From assembly GCF_014650115.1 (NCBI RefSeq), contig NZ_BMUI01000023.1, positions 56,205-120,204 on the forward strand: a stretch of 64,000 nt of DNA, written 5' to 3'. Within the stretch, counting starts at the first letter, position 1. Every line of letters begins with the position of its first letter. The stretch comes from Streptomyces olivaceoviridis (GTDB taxonomy: Bacteria; Actinomycetota; Actinomycetes; Streptomycetales; Streptomycetaceae). Below are positions 14,992-22,843 of the stretch, piece by piece. Position numbers and translations under genes: made by a program. The notes under the pieces were generated by a model that was given only the letters and a program-made list of their open reading frames with translations, was not told the DNA's origin and did no database searches.

Positions 14992-17880
14992 GTGGCACGA
15001 GTCGTCGTACGAGAGCCGAGTACGGGCGCGAAGAGCGCACCGCCGCTTGCCCGACGGGAAACGTCCGCCTTCGTGCGGGAACTGCTCGGCGCCGGCTGGG
15101 CGGCGGTGTTCCTGCCCGGTGAGCCCGCCCGCCTTGGGCGGCTGCTGCTGTGGAAGCCGACCGGGGCAGCAGCCAAAGTCAGTATGGCGCCCGTCGGCCT
15201 CGAGACCGAGGTGGTGGAGCTGGTTCTGCCGCACGGCCGCTCGGTCAGGCGGCGCAGGGTCGAGGGTTACGCGCTGCCTGTCGCCGTCGCTGTCTCCGCC
15301 CTGGTCATTGCGGAGCCGACGCATCCCTCCGGCGACGCCTGGCAGGCCGCCACTCGCTTCGCGCTGCGGCTGCTCGCCGACGGCCGCCTCCACCCGGCCC
15401 TCACCCCCGCCGGTTACGACACCTGGCAGGCGGGCCCTTTCACCGCCGCCCAGCGCCAGACGCTGGACGCCCTGGCCGCCGCCTTCCCGCCGCACGCCCA
15501 CTGCCTGCCCGAGCCAGGCCCCGCGCCGGTGCGGATCGCCGAACCGGCTGCGCTGCTACGCCAGTTCTGCGACGCGGTCGCCGATGACCTGGTCCGTACT
15601 CCGGCCGCGCCGCTCGCCATGGGAGCGCTGCCGTACGTCTGGCGCGAGGCCCGTGCCGTGCCCGCCTTGCGTGAATGGGCCGAGGAGACCCAGGCGGCGC
15701 TCACCGCCGAGGTCAGTGTCTCCCTGCGCGTCGACGTACCCGAAGGACGCCGACGGCAGTTTCGGGCGGTCCTGCAATTGCACACCGCGGCGGACCCGGC
15801 GCTCGTCGTCGAGGCCGCACGGCTGTGGAGCGAGCCGACCGAAGTGGAGCGGCTGCTCGGCCCGCGCGCCGAGACCGAGACCCTGCTCGCCCTGTGCCGC
15901 GGCGCCCGCGCCTGGCCCCCGCTGCAAAGGCTCCTCGCCGATGCCGCTCCCGATCAGCTCCGGTTGACCGACGACGAAGCCTTCGATCTCCTCGGGGATG
16001 CCACGGACGCGCTGCGCGCGGCCGGTGTCGACGTGCACTGGCCGCGCGACCTGGTCAAGGCGCTCACCGCGACCGCGGAGATCGGGCGGCGCACCGCCCC
16101 CGGTTCCGCCGCGGGCGGCCTGCTGGACACCGAGGCCCTTCTCGAATTCCGCTGGCAGATCTCCCTCGGCGGCGAGCCGCTCACCGACGCCGAGATGGAT
16201 GCCCTCGCGGAGTCACGCCGTCCTCTCGTCCGGCTCCGCGACCAGTGGGTGGTCGCCGACCCGAAGCTGGTGGCCCGTGCCAAGCGCCGCCGGATGGAAC
16301 CCCTCACCCCCATGGAGGCGTTGAGCGCCGCGCTGACCGGCGAGGCCGAGCGGGACGGTGACCGGGTGCCCTGTGCGGCGGTCGGTGCGCTCGGCGACCT
16401 GGTGGCTCGTATCCGCGACCCCGAGTCCCGCACCCCCGTGCCCCAGCCCGCCACCCTCAAGGCCACGTTGCGCGAGTACCAGAAGCGGGGCCTGGCCTGG
16501 CTGGCTGAGATGTGCGCACTCGGCCTCGGCGGCTGTCTCGCCGACGACATGGGCCAGGGCAAGACCATCACCTTGCTCGCTCTGCACCTGCACCGCCAGA
16601 GCGACCCCATCACCGCGGGCCCCACCCTTGTCGTCTGCCCGGCCTCCCTGCTCGGCAACTGGCAGCGCGAGGCCGCCAGGTTCGCACCGCTCACGCCCGT
16701 ACGCCGCTACCACGGCGGCGACCGCCACCTGGGGGACCTGGCCGGCGACGAGATCGTCCTGGTTACCTACGGGGTGCTGCGCCGCGACCGCGAAGTGCTC
16801 GCCGAGACAGCCTGGTCGCTGGTGGCCGCCGACGAGGCCCAGCACGTCAAGAACCCCTACGCCGTCACCGCCCGCGAACTGCGTGCCCTGCCCGCCCTCG
16901 CCCGCGTCGCTCTCACCGGCACCCCCGTGGAGAACAACCTCTCGGAGCTGTGGGCACTGCTCGACTGGACCACCCCCGGGCTGCTCGGCACACTCGCCGC
17001 CTTCCGTGACCGGCATGCCCGCGCCATCGAGGCGGGCGAGGATCCCGAGGCAGCCGAGCGCCTGTCCCGTCTCGTACGTCCCTTCCTGCTGCGCCGCAAG
17101 AAGTCCGACCCCGGCATCGCGCCCGAACTGCCGCCCAAGAGCGAGACCGACCACATCGTCCCGCTGACGGCCGAGCAGGCCAGCCTGTACGAGGCGCAGG
17201 TCCGCGAGACCATGGCGAAGATCGCGGAGTCGGAGGGCATCGCCCGACGCGGTCTGGTACTCAAGCTGCTCACCGCTCTGAAGCAGATCTGCAACCACCC
17301 CGCCCAGTATTTGAAAGAAACCAGCCTGCGCCAGTCCACCCCCCTGCGGGGCCGCTCCGGCAAGCTCGACCTGCTCGACGAACTTCTCGACACCATCACC
17401 GCCGAAGGCGAATCCGTGCTGGTCTTCACGCAGTACAAACAGATGGCGGCGTTGCTGGAGAAGCATCTCGCCGAACGCGGCGTCCCCACTCTCTTCCTGC
17501 ACGGTGCCACCCCCGTCGCGCGGCGCGAGGAGATGGTGGACCGCTTCCAACGCGGCGAAGTGCCGGTGTTCCTGTTGTCGTTGAAGGCGGCGGGCACCGG
17601 ACTCAACCTCACCCGCGCAAGCCACGTCGTGCACTACGACCGCTGGTGGAACCCGGCCGTCGAGGAGCAGGCCACCGACCGCGCCTACCGCATCGGCCAG
17701 GACAAACCCGTCCAGGTACACAAGCTCCTCGCGGAGGGAACCGTAGAGGGCAAGGTGGCCAAGCTGCTCGAAGCCAAGCGCGCCCTCGCCGACGCCGTAG
17801 TCGGCTCCGGCGAGGCAGCCCTGACCGAACTGTCCGACGCCGACCTCGCCGAACTCGTCGCCCTGGGAAGGCAGTCATGA
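14992..17880 (+). CDS. SNF2-family helicase-like ATPase
   Basis: A 962-residue Swi2/Snf2 protein. The first ~480 residues are the associated region found before bacterial SNF2 cores. The motor begins with YQKRGLAWL. Walker A is DDMGQGKT (K524), motif II is DEAQ (D614, a DEAQ box instead of DEAH), motif III LTGTPVENNLSELW. The second lobe has VFTQYKQM, KAAGTGLNLT and RWWNPAVEEQATDRAYRIGQ (near 884-903). Such ATPases translocate along double-stranded DNA. Start is GTG after GGAAGAG. Its stop overlaps the SWIM gene by 4 bp, so the two are translationally coupled. Confidence 0.92.
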   Translation: MARVVVREPSTGAKSAPPLARRETSAFVRELLGAGWAAVFLPGEPARLGRLLLWKPTGAAAKVSMAPVGLETEVVELVLPHGRSVRRRRVEGYALPVAVAVSALVIAEPTHPSGDAWQAATRFALRLLADGRLHPALTPAGYDTWQAGPFTAAQRQTLDALAAAFPPHAHCLPEPGPAPVRIAEPAALLRQFCDAVADDLVRTPAAPLAMGALPYVWREARAVPALREWAEETQAALTAEVSVSLRVDVPEGRRRQFRAVLQLHTAADPALVVEAARLWSEPTEVERLLGPRAETETLLALCRGARAWPPLQRLLADAAPDQLRLTDDEAFDLLGDATDALRAAGVDVHWPRDLVKALTATAEIGRRTAPGSAAGGLLDTEALLEFRWQISLGGEPLTDAEMDALAESRRPLVRLRDQWVVADPKLVARAKRRRMEPLTPMEALSAALTGEAERDGDRVPCAAVGALGDLVARIRDPESRTPVPQPATLKATLREYQKRGLAWLAEMCALGLGGCLADDMGQGKTITLLALHLHRQSDPITAGPTLVVCPASLLGNWQREAARFAPLTPVRRYHGGDRHLGDLAGDEIVLVTYGVLRRDREVLAETAWSLVAADEAQHVKNPYAVTARELRALPALARVALTGTPVENNLSELWALLDWTTPGLLGTLAAFRDRHARAIEAGEDPEAAERLSRLVRPFLLRRKKSDPGIAPELPPKSETDHIVPLTAEQASLYEAQVRETMAKIAESEGIARRGLVLKLLTALKQICNHPAQYLKETSLRQSTPLRGRSGKLDLLDELLDTITAEGESVLVFTQYKQMAALLEKHLAERGVPTLFLHGATPVARREEMVDRFQRGEVPVFLLSLKAAGTGLNLTRASHVVHYDRWWNPAVEEQATDRAYRIGQDKPVQVHKLLAEGTVEGKVAKLLEAKRALADAVVGSGEAALTELSDADLAELVALGRQS

Positions 17881-19112
17881 GCCCCGCTGTCCCCGGTCCG
17901 CGCCGTGCGCCCGCCCGCGGCAAGCGAGCCTTCGCCTCGACCTGGTGGGGCCAGGCATGGGTGGCCGCCCTGGAGGACTCCACCCTGGACGCCGGACGGC
18001 TCGCGCGCGGACGCACCTACGCCCGCGCAGGCATGGTCGGCCCGGTCACCGTCGCTCCGGGCAAGGTCAGTGCCGCTGTCCAGGGCAGCCGCCCGCGCCC
18101 GTACCGCTCCTCGGTCCACCTGCCCGTCCTCACCGCCCCTCAGTGGGACACCCTGCTCGAGACGATCGCGGCCCGCGCCGGACATCTCGCAGCACTTCTC
18201 GACGACGAGATGCCCGCCGAACTCGTGGACGACGCCCGGCACGCAGGCGTCCCACTGCTCCCACTGCCCACCGAGCTCGATCCGGAGTGCTCCTGCCCCG
18301 ACTGGGGACACCCCTGCAAGCACGCCGCCGCGCTCTGCTACGCCATCGCCGCAACCATCGACACCGACCCATTCGTGCTCTTCGCACTGCGCGGCCGCGG
18401 CCGCGAGGAGGTCTTCGCCCAGCTGCGCGCACTCCGTACGGCAGCACAGGACACCGCCGTCCCACCAGCACCGGCCGGCATTCCGGCCGCCGCCGCGTAC
18501 GCCCACTGGGCCGAAGAGCCCCCCGAACTGCCCGAACTCCCGGAACCTGCCGCCCACACCGCAGCACTGCCCGTCGCCCCGCCATCCGGCGCCGGCCTGG
18601 CCGCCGCGGACCTGGAACGCCTCATGGCCGACGTCACCGCGCGCGCCGCCCGGCTCCTCGCGGGCGACACCGCCGACCTGCACCTGACCCAGCACCAGGA
18701 CGCCGTCCGCATCGCCGCGGGCAACCCCGGACCCGAGTGGTTCCACCACCTGATCCAGAACACCGGCACCAACCCCACTGCCTTCGCACGCCTCACTGGC
18801 GCCTGGCGCCACGGCGGCCCCACGGGCATCACCGTCGCCGAACAGCCCCACGCCCCCGACCCGGCGGTGATGAAGGCCGCCCGCACCGCCCTGGACACGG
18901 CCCTCTCCGAGATGACCGACTCCCCCGCACATCTCAGAGCCTGGCTCAACCGCCTCACCCTCACCCACCACGGCATCCAGCTGCGTCTGGGCCCCGACGC
19001 CCGCTGGTACCCCTACCTCCGGGACGACGACGGCGAATGGTGGCCCGCGGCACCAGCCGACAGTGACCCGGTCACCGCGCTCACCGCGGCCTGGTCGCAG
19101 AACGGGGAGTAA
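17877..19112 (+). CDS. SWIM zinc-finger protein partnered with SNF2 ATPase
   Basis: A 411-residue protein; start ATG 17877 within the ATGA overlap. The SWIM motif CxCx6CxH is intact: C138, C140, C147 and H149 (CSCPDWGHPCKH). N-terminal TWWGQAWVAALED with ARGRTYARAGMV is typical of the family. The C-terminal half has no domain I recognise. SWIM proteins beside SNF2 ATPases recur in actinobacteria, presumably as a DNA- or protein-binding subunit. It is the last gene of element 2, 70 bp from the repeat pair. Confidence 0.85.
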   Translation: MSPAVPGPRRAPARGKRAFASTWWGQAWVAALEDSTLDAGRLARGRTYARAGMVGPVTVAPGKVSAAVQGSRPRPYRSSVHLPVLTAPQWDTLLETIAARAGHLAALLDDEMPAELVDDARHAGVPLLPLPTELDPECSCPDWGHPCKHAAALCYAIAATIDTDPFVLFALRGRGREEVFAQLRALRTAAQDTAVPPAPAGIPAAAAYAHWAEEPPELPELPEPAAHTAALPVAPPSGAGLAAADLERLMADVTARAARLLAGDTADLHLTQHQDAVRIAAGNPGPEWFHHLIQNTGTNPTAFARLTGAWRHGGPTGITVAEQPHAPDPAVMKAARTALDTALSEMTDSPAHLRAWLNRLTLTHHGIQLRLGPDARWYPYLRDDDGEWWPAAPADSDPVTALTAAWSQNGE

Positions 19113-19181
19113 GGAGGCGATTCCCCGCTGACCAGGAATCACGAGCAGAAGCTGAGCACACTCACGCTGCTCCACTTCCGT

Positions 19182-19200
19182 GGTTGCAGTTCTGGTTGCA
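19182..19200. repeat. Arm-type repeat pair, element 2 right end
   Basis: Two GGTTGCA copies 12 bp apart, as at 13498-13516, followed by TTCACCGG and CCGTTCAG. It lies 97 bp before att core 3, the same arrangement as the right end of element 1. Confidence 0.6.
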
Positions 19201-19297
19201 TTCACCGGTGTACAGCACCGTTCAGAACCCTCACCGGGACCAGCTGCACCGCAGGTCAGGACGTTGCCGTACGCCCCAGAACCCCCAGACGAACATG

Positions 19298-19350
19298 TGG
19301 AAAGCGTGTTGGGGGCAACCCCTCACGAGTTCGAATCTCGTATCCTCTGC
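19298..19350 (+). repeat. att core copy 3 (tRNA-Ser 3' end)
   Basis: 53 bases matching the tRNA-Ser 3' end with one change (CTCTGC for CTCCGC). It is the rightmost copy of the tRNA-Ser core in the window and is not a complete tRNA. Confidence 0.85.
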
Positions 19351-19369
19351 AGCCGCAGAACTGCGAAAG

Positions 19370-19402
19370 CGAACCCCGGTCGCATGGCGACCGGGGTTCG
19401 CG
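19370..19402 (+). terminator. Hairpin after att core 3
   Basis: GCGAACCCCGGTCGC pairs with GCGACCGGGGTTCGC. It keeps the core-hairpin-repeat order seen at the other two boundaries. Confidence 0.65.
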
Positions 19403-19411
19403 TCATTCGCT

Positions 19412-19430
19412 GGTCTCAGTGCTGGTCTCA
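19412..19430. repeat. Third arm-type repeat pair (GGTCTCA)
   Basis: Two GGTCTCA copies 12 bp apart lie 62 bp after att core 3, in the position of an element's left end. The sequence differs from both other pair types and has no matching right-end pair in the window, so a third element may have lost its right end. Confidence 0.5.
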
Positions 19431-19479
19431 GGTGCGTACCGATCGCGGACCGGGCAGCCCCGGAAGCGGGGTACGAGAG

Positions 19480-19710
19480 CTGCGGGCCGCGGGAGCGGCA
19501 GGACGCCTGGCGCCCGAGCCGCGGGCGGCGCTGCGACGTGAGCCATCGCTGCTCGGCCAGATGGCGCGGGTACTGCTCGACCTGAACTTCCCGGCCTCGC
19601 TCCATGACGAGCTGTGCGAAGCCGTCGGTCTGGAGCTGGAACAGGCCGAGACCGCCGAGGTTTCGGCCGTGCGGAGGCGCCGGGACCCGCGGATGCGGGA
19701 ACTGGTGCCG
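19480..19710 (+). pseudogene. Remnant of HNH endonuclease (phosphorothioate-dependent McrA type)
   Basis: One frame reads LLGQMARVLLDLNFPASLHDELCEAVGLELEQ, then RRRRDPRMRELV. This matches the segment just before the HNH domain in Streptomyces enzymes that cut phosphorothioate-modified or methylated DNA. The match stops abruptly near 19707, where the CxxC and HNH parts should begin; nothing of the catalytic domain remains. Upstream to 19440 the frame is weak. It sits immediately after the third att scar. Confidence 0.55.
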
Positions 19711-19808
19711 AGCACCTCGGCCGACTCGTCGACGGCGACGTATCGGTGCTGCGGAAGCTCGGCGGCGTCGAACTCTTCCCAGCCGGTACGTGCCGGCCGT
19801 GCCCACGG

Positions 19809-20222
19809 TCAGTTCGCCGGGGCGATCTCGTCGACCAGGCCGCGGATGCGCTTCTCGATCTCGTCGCGGATCGGGCGGACCGCTTCGACGCCCTGCCCGG
19901 CCGGGTCGGGGAGTTCCCAGTCGAGGTAGCGCTTCCCGGGGAAGACGGGGCAGGTGTCGCCGCAGCCCATAGTGATCACGACGTCGGACGCCTGGACCGC
20001 CTCCACCGTGAGCACCTTGGGTACCTCGGCCGCGATGTCGATGCCGACCTCCGCCATGGCTGCGACGACGGCCGGGTTCACGGTGCCGGCCGGGGCGGAG
20101 CCGGCGGAGCGGACCTGGACGCCGTCGCCCGCGAGGTGGGTGAGGAAGGCGGCGGCCATCTGGGAGCGTCCGGCGTTGTGGACGCAGACGAAGAGCACGG
20201 ACGGCACGGCCGTGTCAGACAT
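19809..20222 (-). CDS. arsC: Arsenate reductase, low-molecular-weight phosphatase type
   Basis: 137 residues. The P-loop CVHNAGRS (Cys13, Arg19) is the catalytic CX5R of thioredoxin/mycothiol-linked arsenate reductases, and a further cysteine pair is present in TMGCGDTCPVFPG. It reduces arsenate to arsenite for export. It overlaps the stop of the upstream acr3 by 8 bp and closes the arsR-acr3-arsC operon. Confidence 0.93.
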   Translation of the reverse strand: MSDTAVPSVLFVCVHNAGRSQMAAAFLTHLAGDGVQVRSAGSAPAGTVNPAVVAAMAEVGIDIAAEVPKVLTVEAVQASDVVITMGCGDTCPVFPGKRYLDWELPDPAGQGVEAVRPIRDEIEKRIRGLVDEIAPAN

Positions 20223-21303
20223 GGGCGGGGTCCTCCTGGGGGGCGGGGACGGTGAAGTAGCGGCGGGCGTACAGGGCGACGTACACCAGGCCGATGAGGA
20301 CAGGCACTTCGATGAGGGGGCCGACGACGCCGGCGAGGGCCTGGCCGGAGCTGGCCCCGAAGGTGGCGATGGCGACGGCGATGGCCAGCTCGAAGTTGTT
20401 CCCCGCGGCGGTGAACGCCAGTGTCGTGGCGCGCGAGTGGTCGAGGCCGACCGCGCGGCCCAGGGCCATGGACCCGGCCCACATGACGACGAAGTAGACC
20501 AGCAGCGGCAGGGCGATGCGGGCGACGTCGAGGGGCTGTGAGGTGATGGCGTCGCCTTGCAGGGCGAAGAGGACGACGATCGTGAAGAGCAGCCCGTACA
20601 GGGCGAACGGGCCGATGCGTGGGATGAGCCTGGTCTCGTACCAGGTGCGGCCCTTCGCCTTCTCGCCGACGCGGCGGGTGAGGTAGCCGGCCGCGAGCGG
20701 GATGCCGAGGAAGACGAGCACGCTACGGGCGATCTCCCACACGGACACGTCCAGCCCGGTCTGTTCCAGGCCGAGCCGGCCGGGCAGGACGGAGAGGTAG
20801 AACCAGCCCAGCGCCGAGAAGGCGATGACCTGGAAGACGGAGTTCAGGGCGACCAGGACGGCGGCGGCTTCGCGGTGGCCGCAGGCGAGGTCGTTCCAGA
20901 TGATGACCATGGCGATGCAGCGGGCCAGACCGACGATGATCAGGCCGGTGCGGTAGGCGGGCAGGTCCGGCAGGAACAGCCACGCCAGGGCGAACATGAG
21001 CGCCGGGCCGACCACCCAGTTCAGCAGCAGGGACGGCAGCAGCAGGCGGCGGTCGCGGGTGACGGTGTCGAGGCGGTCGTAGCGGACCTTGGCCAGCACC
21101 GGGTACATCATCACGAGCAGGCCCAGGGCGATCGGCAGGGAGACTCCGGTCACGGTCACCTTGGCCAGCGCGTCGCCCAGCCCCGGAACCAGGCGGCCCA
21201 GTCCGAGCCCCACTGCCATGGCCGCGAGGATCCAGACAGCCAGGTAGCGGTCGACGAAGGACAGGCGTCCGGCCACGTTCCCTTCGGGTGTGGCAGTGCT
21301 CAC
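20215..21303 (-). CDS. acr3: Arsenite efflux permease, ACR3 family
   Basis: A 362-residue, ten-helix arsenite transporter. I place the start at GTG 21303 (VSTATPEGN), which overlaps the arsR stop by 4 bp; longer readings are non-homologous. Diagnostic segments are LVMMYPVLAKVRYD, the conserved-cysteine helix GLARCIAMVIIWNDLACG, and FTAAGNNFELAIAVAI. It works in the membrane with ArsC to expel arsenite. Confidence 0.95.
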   Translation of the reverse strand: MSTATPEGNVAGRLSFVDRYLAVWILAAMAVGLGLGRLVPGLGDALAKVTVTGVSLPIALGLLVMMYPVLAKVRYDRLDTVTRDRRLLLPSLLLNWVVGPALMFALAWLFLPDLPAYRTGLIIVGLARCIAMVIIWNDLACGHREAAAVLVALNSVFQVIAFSALGWFYLSVLPGRLGLEQTGLDVSVWEIARSVLVFLGIPLAAGYLTRRVGEKAKGRTWYETRLIPRIGPFALYGLLFTIVVLFALQGDAITSQPLDVARIALPLLVYFVVMWAGSMALGRAVGLDHSRATTLAFTAAGNNFELAIAVAIATFGASSGQALAGVVGPLIEVPVLIGLVYVALYARRYFTVPAPQEDPAHV

Positions 21304-21707
21304 GACGCGGCTCCGGCCGGCGCGGTGCCCTCGGGCAGCGGCTCGCCGGCGGGACGGGTCAGGATGCCGGCGAGCCGGTCGGTCGTCTCCGGGACGAGCC
21401 AGTAGTAGACCCAGGTGCCGCGCCGCTCGCAGTCGATCAGGCCCGCCTGCCGCAGCAGCTTCAGGTGGTGGGAGATCGTCGGCTGGGACAGGTCGAAGGC
21501 CGGGGTCAGGTCGCAGACGCAGACCTCGCCGCCCGAGCGCGAGGCGATCATCGACAGCAGGCGCAGCCGCACCGGATCGCCCAGCGCCTTGAACACCTTC
21601 GCCAGCTCCACGGCCTGGTCCTCGTCCAGGGGCGCGGTCAGCAGCCCGGGGCAGCACGCTCCGGCGTCGTCGCTCTGACCGAGCACCCTCAGCTCTTGAT
21701 TCGACAT
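21300..21707 (-). CDS. arsR: ArsR/SmtB-family arsenic-responsive repressor
   Basis: 135 residues with a winged helix: LAKVFKALGDPVRLRLLSMI, then EVCVCDL (the Cys-x-Cys sensor at the start of the recognition helix) and LSQPTISHHLKLLRQAGLI. Further cysteines near the N-terminus (GACCPG) may assist metalloid binding. It is the first gene of the operon and divergent from arsI; repeats in the 78-bp spacer are likely operators. Confidence 0.93.
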   Translation of the reverse strand: MSNQELRVLGQSDDAGACCPGLLTAPLDEDQAVELAKVFKALGDPVRLRLLSMIASRSGGEVCVCDLTPAFDLSQPTISHHLKLLRQAGLIDCERRGTWVYYWLVPETTDRLAGILTRPAGEPLPEGTAPAGAAS

Positions 21708-21785
21708 GTCTCAATATTGACAGCCTTCGATCCAACCCGCAATCTTGCATCGACAGCTATCAATACAGCCGGATGGGAGCCCGTC
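21708..21785. promoter_or_regulatory. Divergent ars promoter/operator region
   Basis: This is an AT-richer spacer between arsR and arsI. TCAATATTGA (21712-21721) is a 10-bp palindrome, and ATCGACAGCTATCAAT near 21750-21765 is an imperfect dyad of the same kind. Both resemble ArsR boxes, one close to each gene, so ArsR probably controls both directions. Confidence 0.6.
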
Positions 21786-22259
21786 ATGTCTCGCGCTCAG
21801 CTCGCCCTGCGTGTCAGTGATCTGGAAGCGTCGATCGCCTTCTACTCGAAGCTGTTCGGCACCGAACCGGCCAAGCGGCGCGAGGGCTACGCCAACTTCG
21901 CTCTCACCGAGCCCCCGCTCAAGCTCGTCCTCATCGAGGGCGAGCCCGGGGAGGAGACCCGCCTGGACCACCTCGGCGTCGAGGTCGAGTCCACCGAACA
22001 GGTCAACGCCGCCACCACCCGGCTGGAGGAGGCCGGCCTGGCCACCTTCGAGGAGAACGACACCGCCTGCTGCTACGCCCTCCAGGACAAGGTCTGGGTG
22101 CACGGCCCCGGCAAGGAGCCGTGGGAGGTGTACGTCGTGAAGGCCGACGCCGACACCCTCGGCAAGAGCGCCGGCCCCGACGCCGCCGGCGACGGCTGCT
22201 GCACCAGCCAGGGCACCGAGGAGACCCCGACGGCGACCGGATGCGCCTGCGGCCGGTGA
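21786..22259 (+). CDS. arsI: ArsI/CadI-family glyoxalase-fold protein
   Basis: 157 residues, start ATG 21786. The vicinal-oxygen-chelate fold opens with AQLALRVSDLEASIAFYSKLFG and closes with WVHGPGKEPWEVYVV. The CC pair in NDTACCYALQDKVW is the thiol site of ArsI carbon-arsenic lyases, which demethylate organoarsenicals. A Cys-rich tail (DGCCTSQG, GCACGR) may bind As(III). Divergent pairing with arsR supports the arsenic role over cadmium. Confidence 0.85.
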   Translation: MSRAQLALRVSDLEASIAFYSKLFGTEPAKRREGYANFALTEPPLKLVLIEGEPGEETRLDHLGVEVESTEQVNAATTRLEEAGLATFEENDTACCYALQDKVWVHGPGKEPWEVYVVKADADTLGKSAGPDAAGDGCCTSQGTEETPTATGCACGR

Positions 22260-22335
22260 TCCAGGTCAGCGGATGCGGCCTCTGGGGCCAAAGTGCACTG
22301 TGGTGGCTGAGGTTCTTTCGCTGGAGGTGAGGGCC

Positions 22336-22824
22336 TTGGGGCGTTCGTTCCCTGTTGTGGCTGCTGCCGCGGCTCTGCTGGTCCCCGTCGTCCTCGTGGG
22401 CGGTACGGCGACCGCGGCGCGGGCACGGGTGCCTGTCTCCGCTCCGGCGGGCCAGTGCGCGTCCGAGGACGCGTACGCGCCGGGGGGCGGCACCGATCTG
22501 GGCGGGACGCCCAAGCGGTTCACGTACGCGGGCACCCCGTACGCCGGTGCCCGCTTCGACGGGTGCGCCAACACGCTGAGGGTGTACTACGGCGGCTATT
22601 CCAGCCCCCGCTACTCCTACTACGAGGTCCGGTACACGTATCCGTCACGGCTCGGCTGGTACAGCTGGCAGCTGCGCATGGGCGAGTACCGGGTCGCGAC
22701 GGTCGACGCGCCCGCGCGCGGTGACTGGAACTTCAAGGTCAGGGCGTGCGCCGGCGCCATCGACGAGGCGGGGCCCGGAAGCTGCACGGGCTGGTCACCG
22801 CAGCTCTTCCTGCACACCGTCTGA
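22336..22824 (+). CDS. Small secreted protein
   Basis: About 162 residues. The best ribosome site, GGAGGTGAG at 22323-22331, is spaced for a TTG start at 22336 (LGRSFPVVAAAAALLV); GTG 22327 would leave no spacer. A hydrophobic signal segment ends in TATAARA. The mature part is aromatic-rich (YYGGYSSPRYSYYEVRYTYP, LGWYSWQLRMG), has several cysteines and resembles uncharacterised exported Streptomyces proteins. No function is assigned. Confidence 0.65.
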   Translation: MGRSFPVVAAAAALLVPVVLVGGTATAARARVPVSAPAGQCASEDAYAPGGGTDLGGTPKRFTYAGTPYAGARFDGCANTLRVYYGGYSSPRYSYYEVRYTYPSRLGWYSWQLRMGEYRVATVDAPARGDWNFKVRACAGAIDEAGPGSCTGWSPQLFLHTV

Positions 22825-22843
22825 CCCCGCCGGCCCCTCGCCC

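Larger units (their letters stand above)
13432..19350. mobile_element. Integrative element 2 at tRNA-Ser
   Basis: Bounded by att copies 2 and 3, with GGTTGCA repeat pairs just inside each end (13498-13516 and 19182-19200). These differ from the CGTCTCA pairs of element 1, so the two units had distinct recombinases. Cargo: PIN/RHH pair, CcbP-like protein, SNF2 helicase and SWIM protein. It has no integrase of its own, so alone it is immobile unless served in trans. Confidence 0.7.

Noticed and set aside
16213..17721. 502-codon minus frame inside the SNF2 gene
   Set aside because: Opposes intact helicase motifs; no independent start signal.
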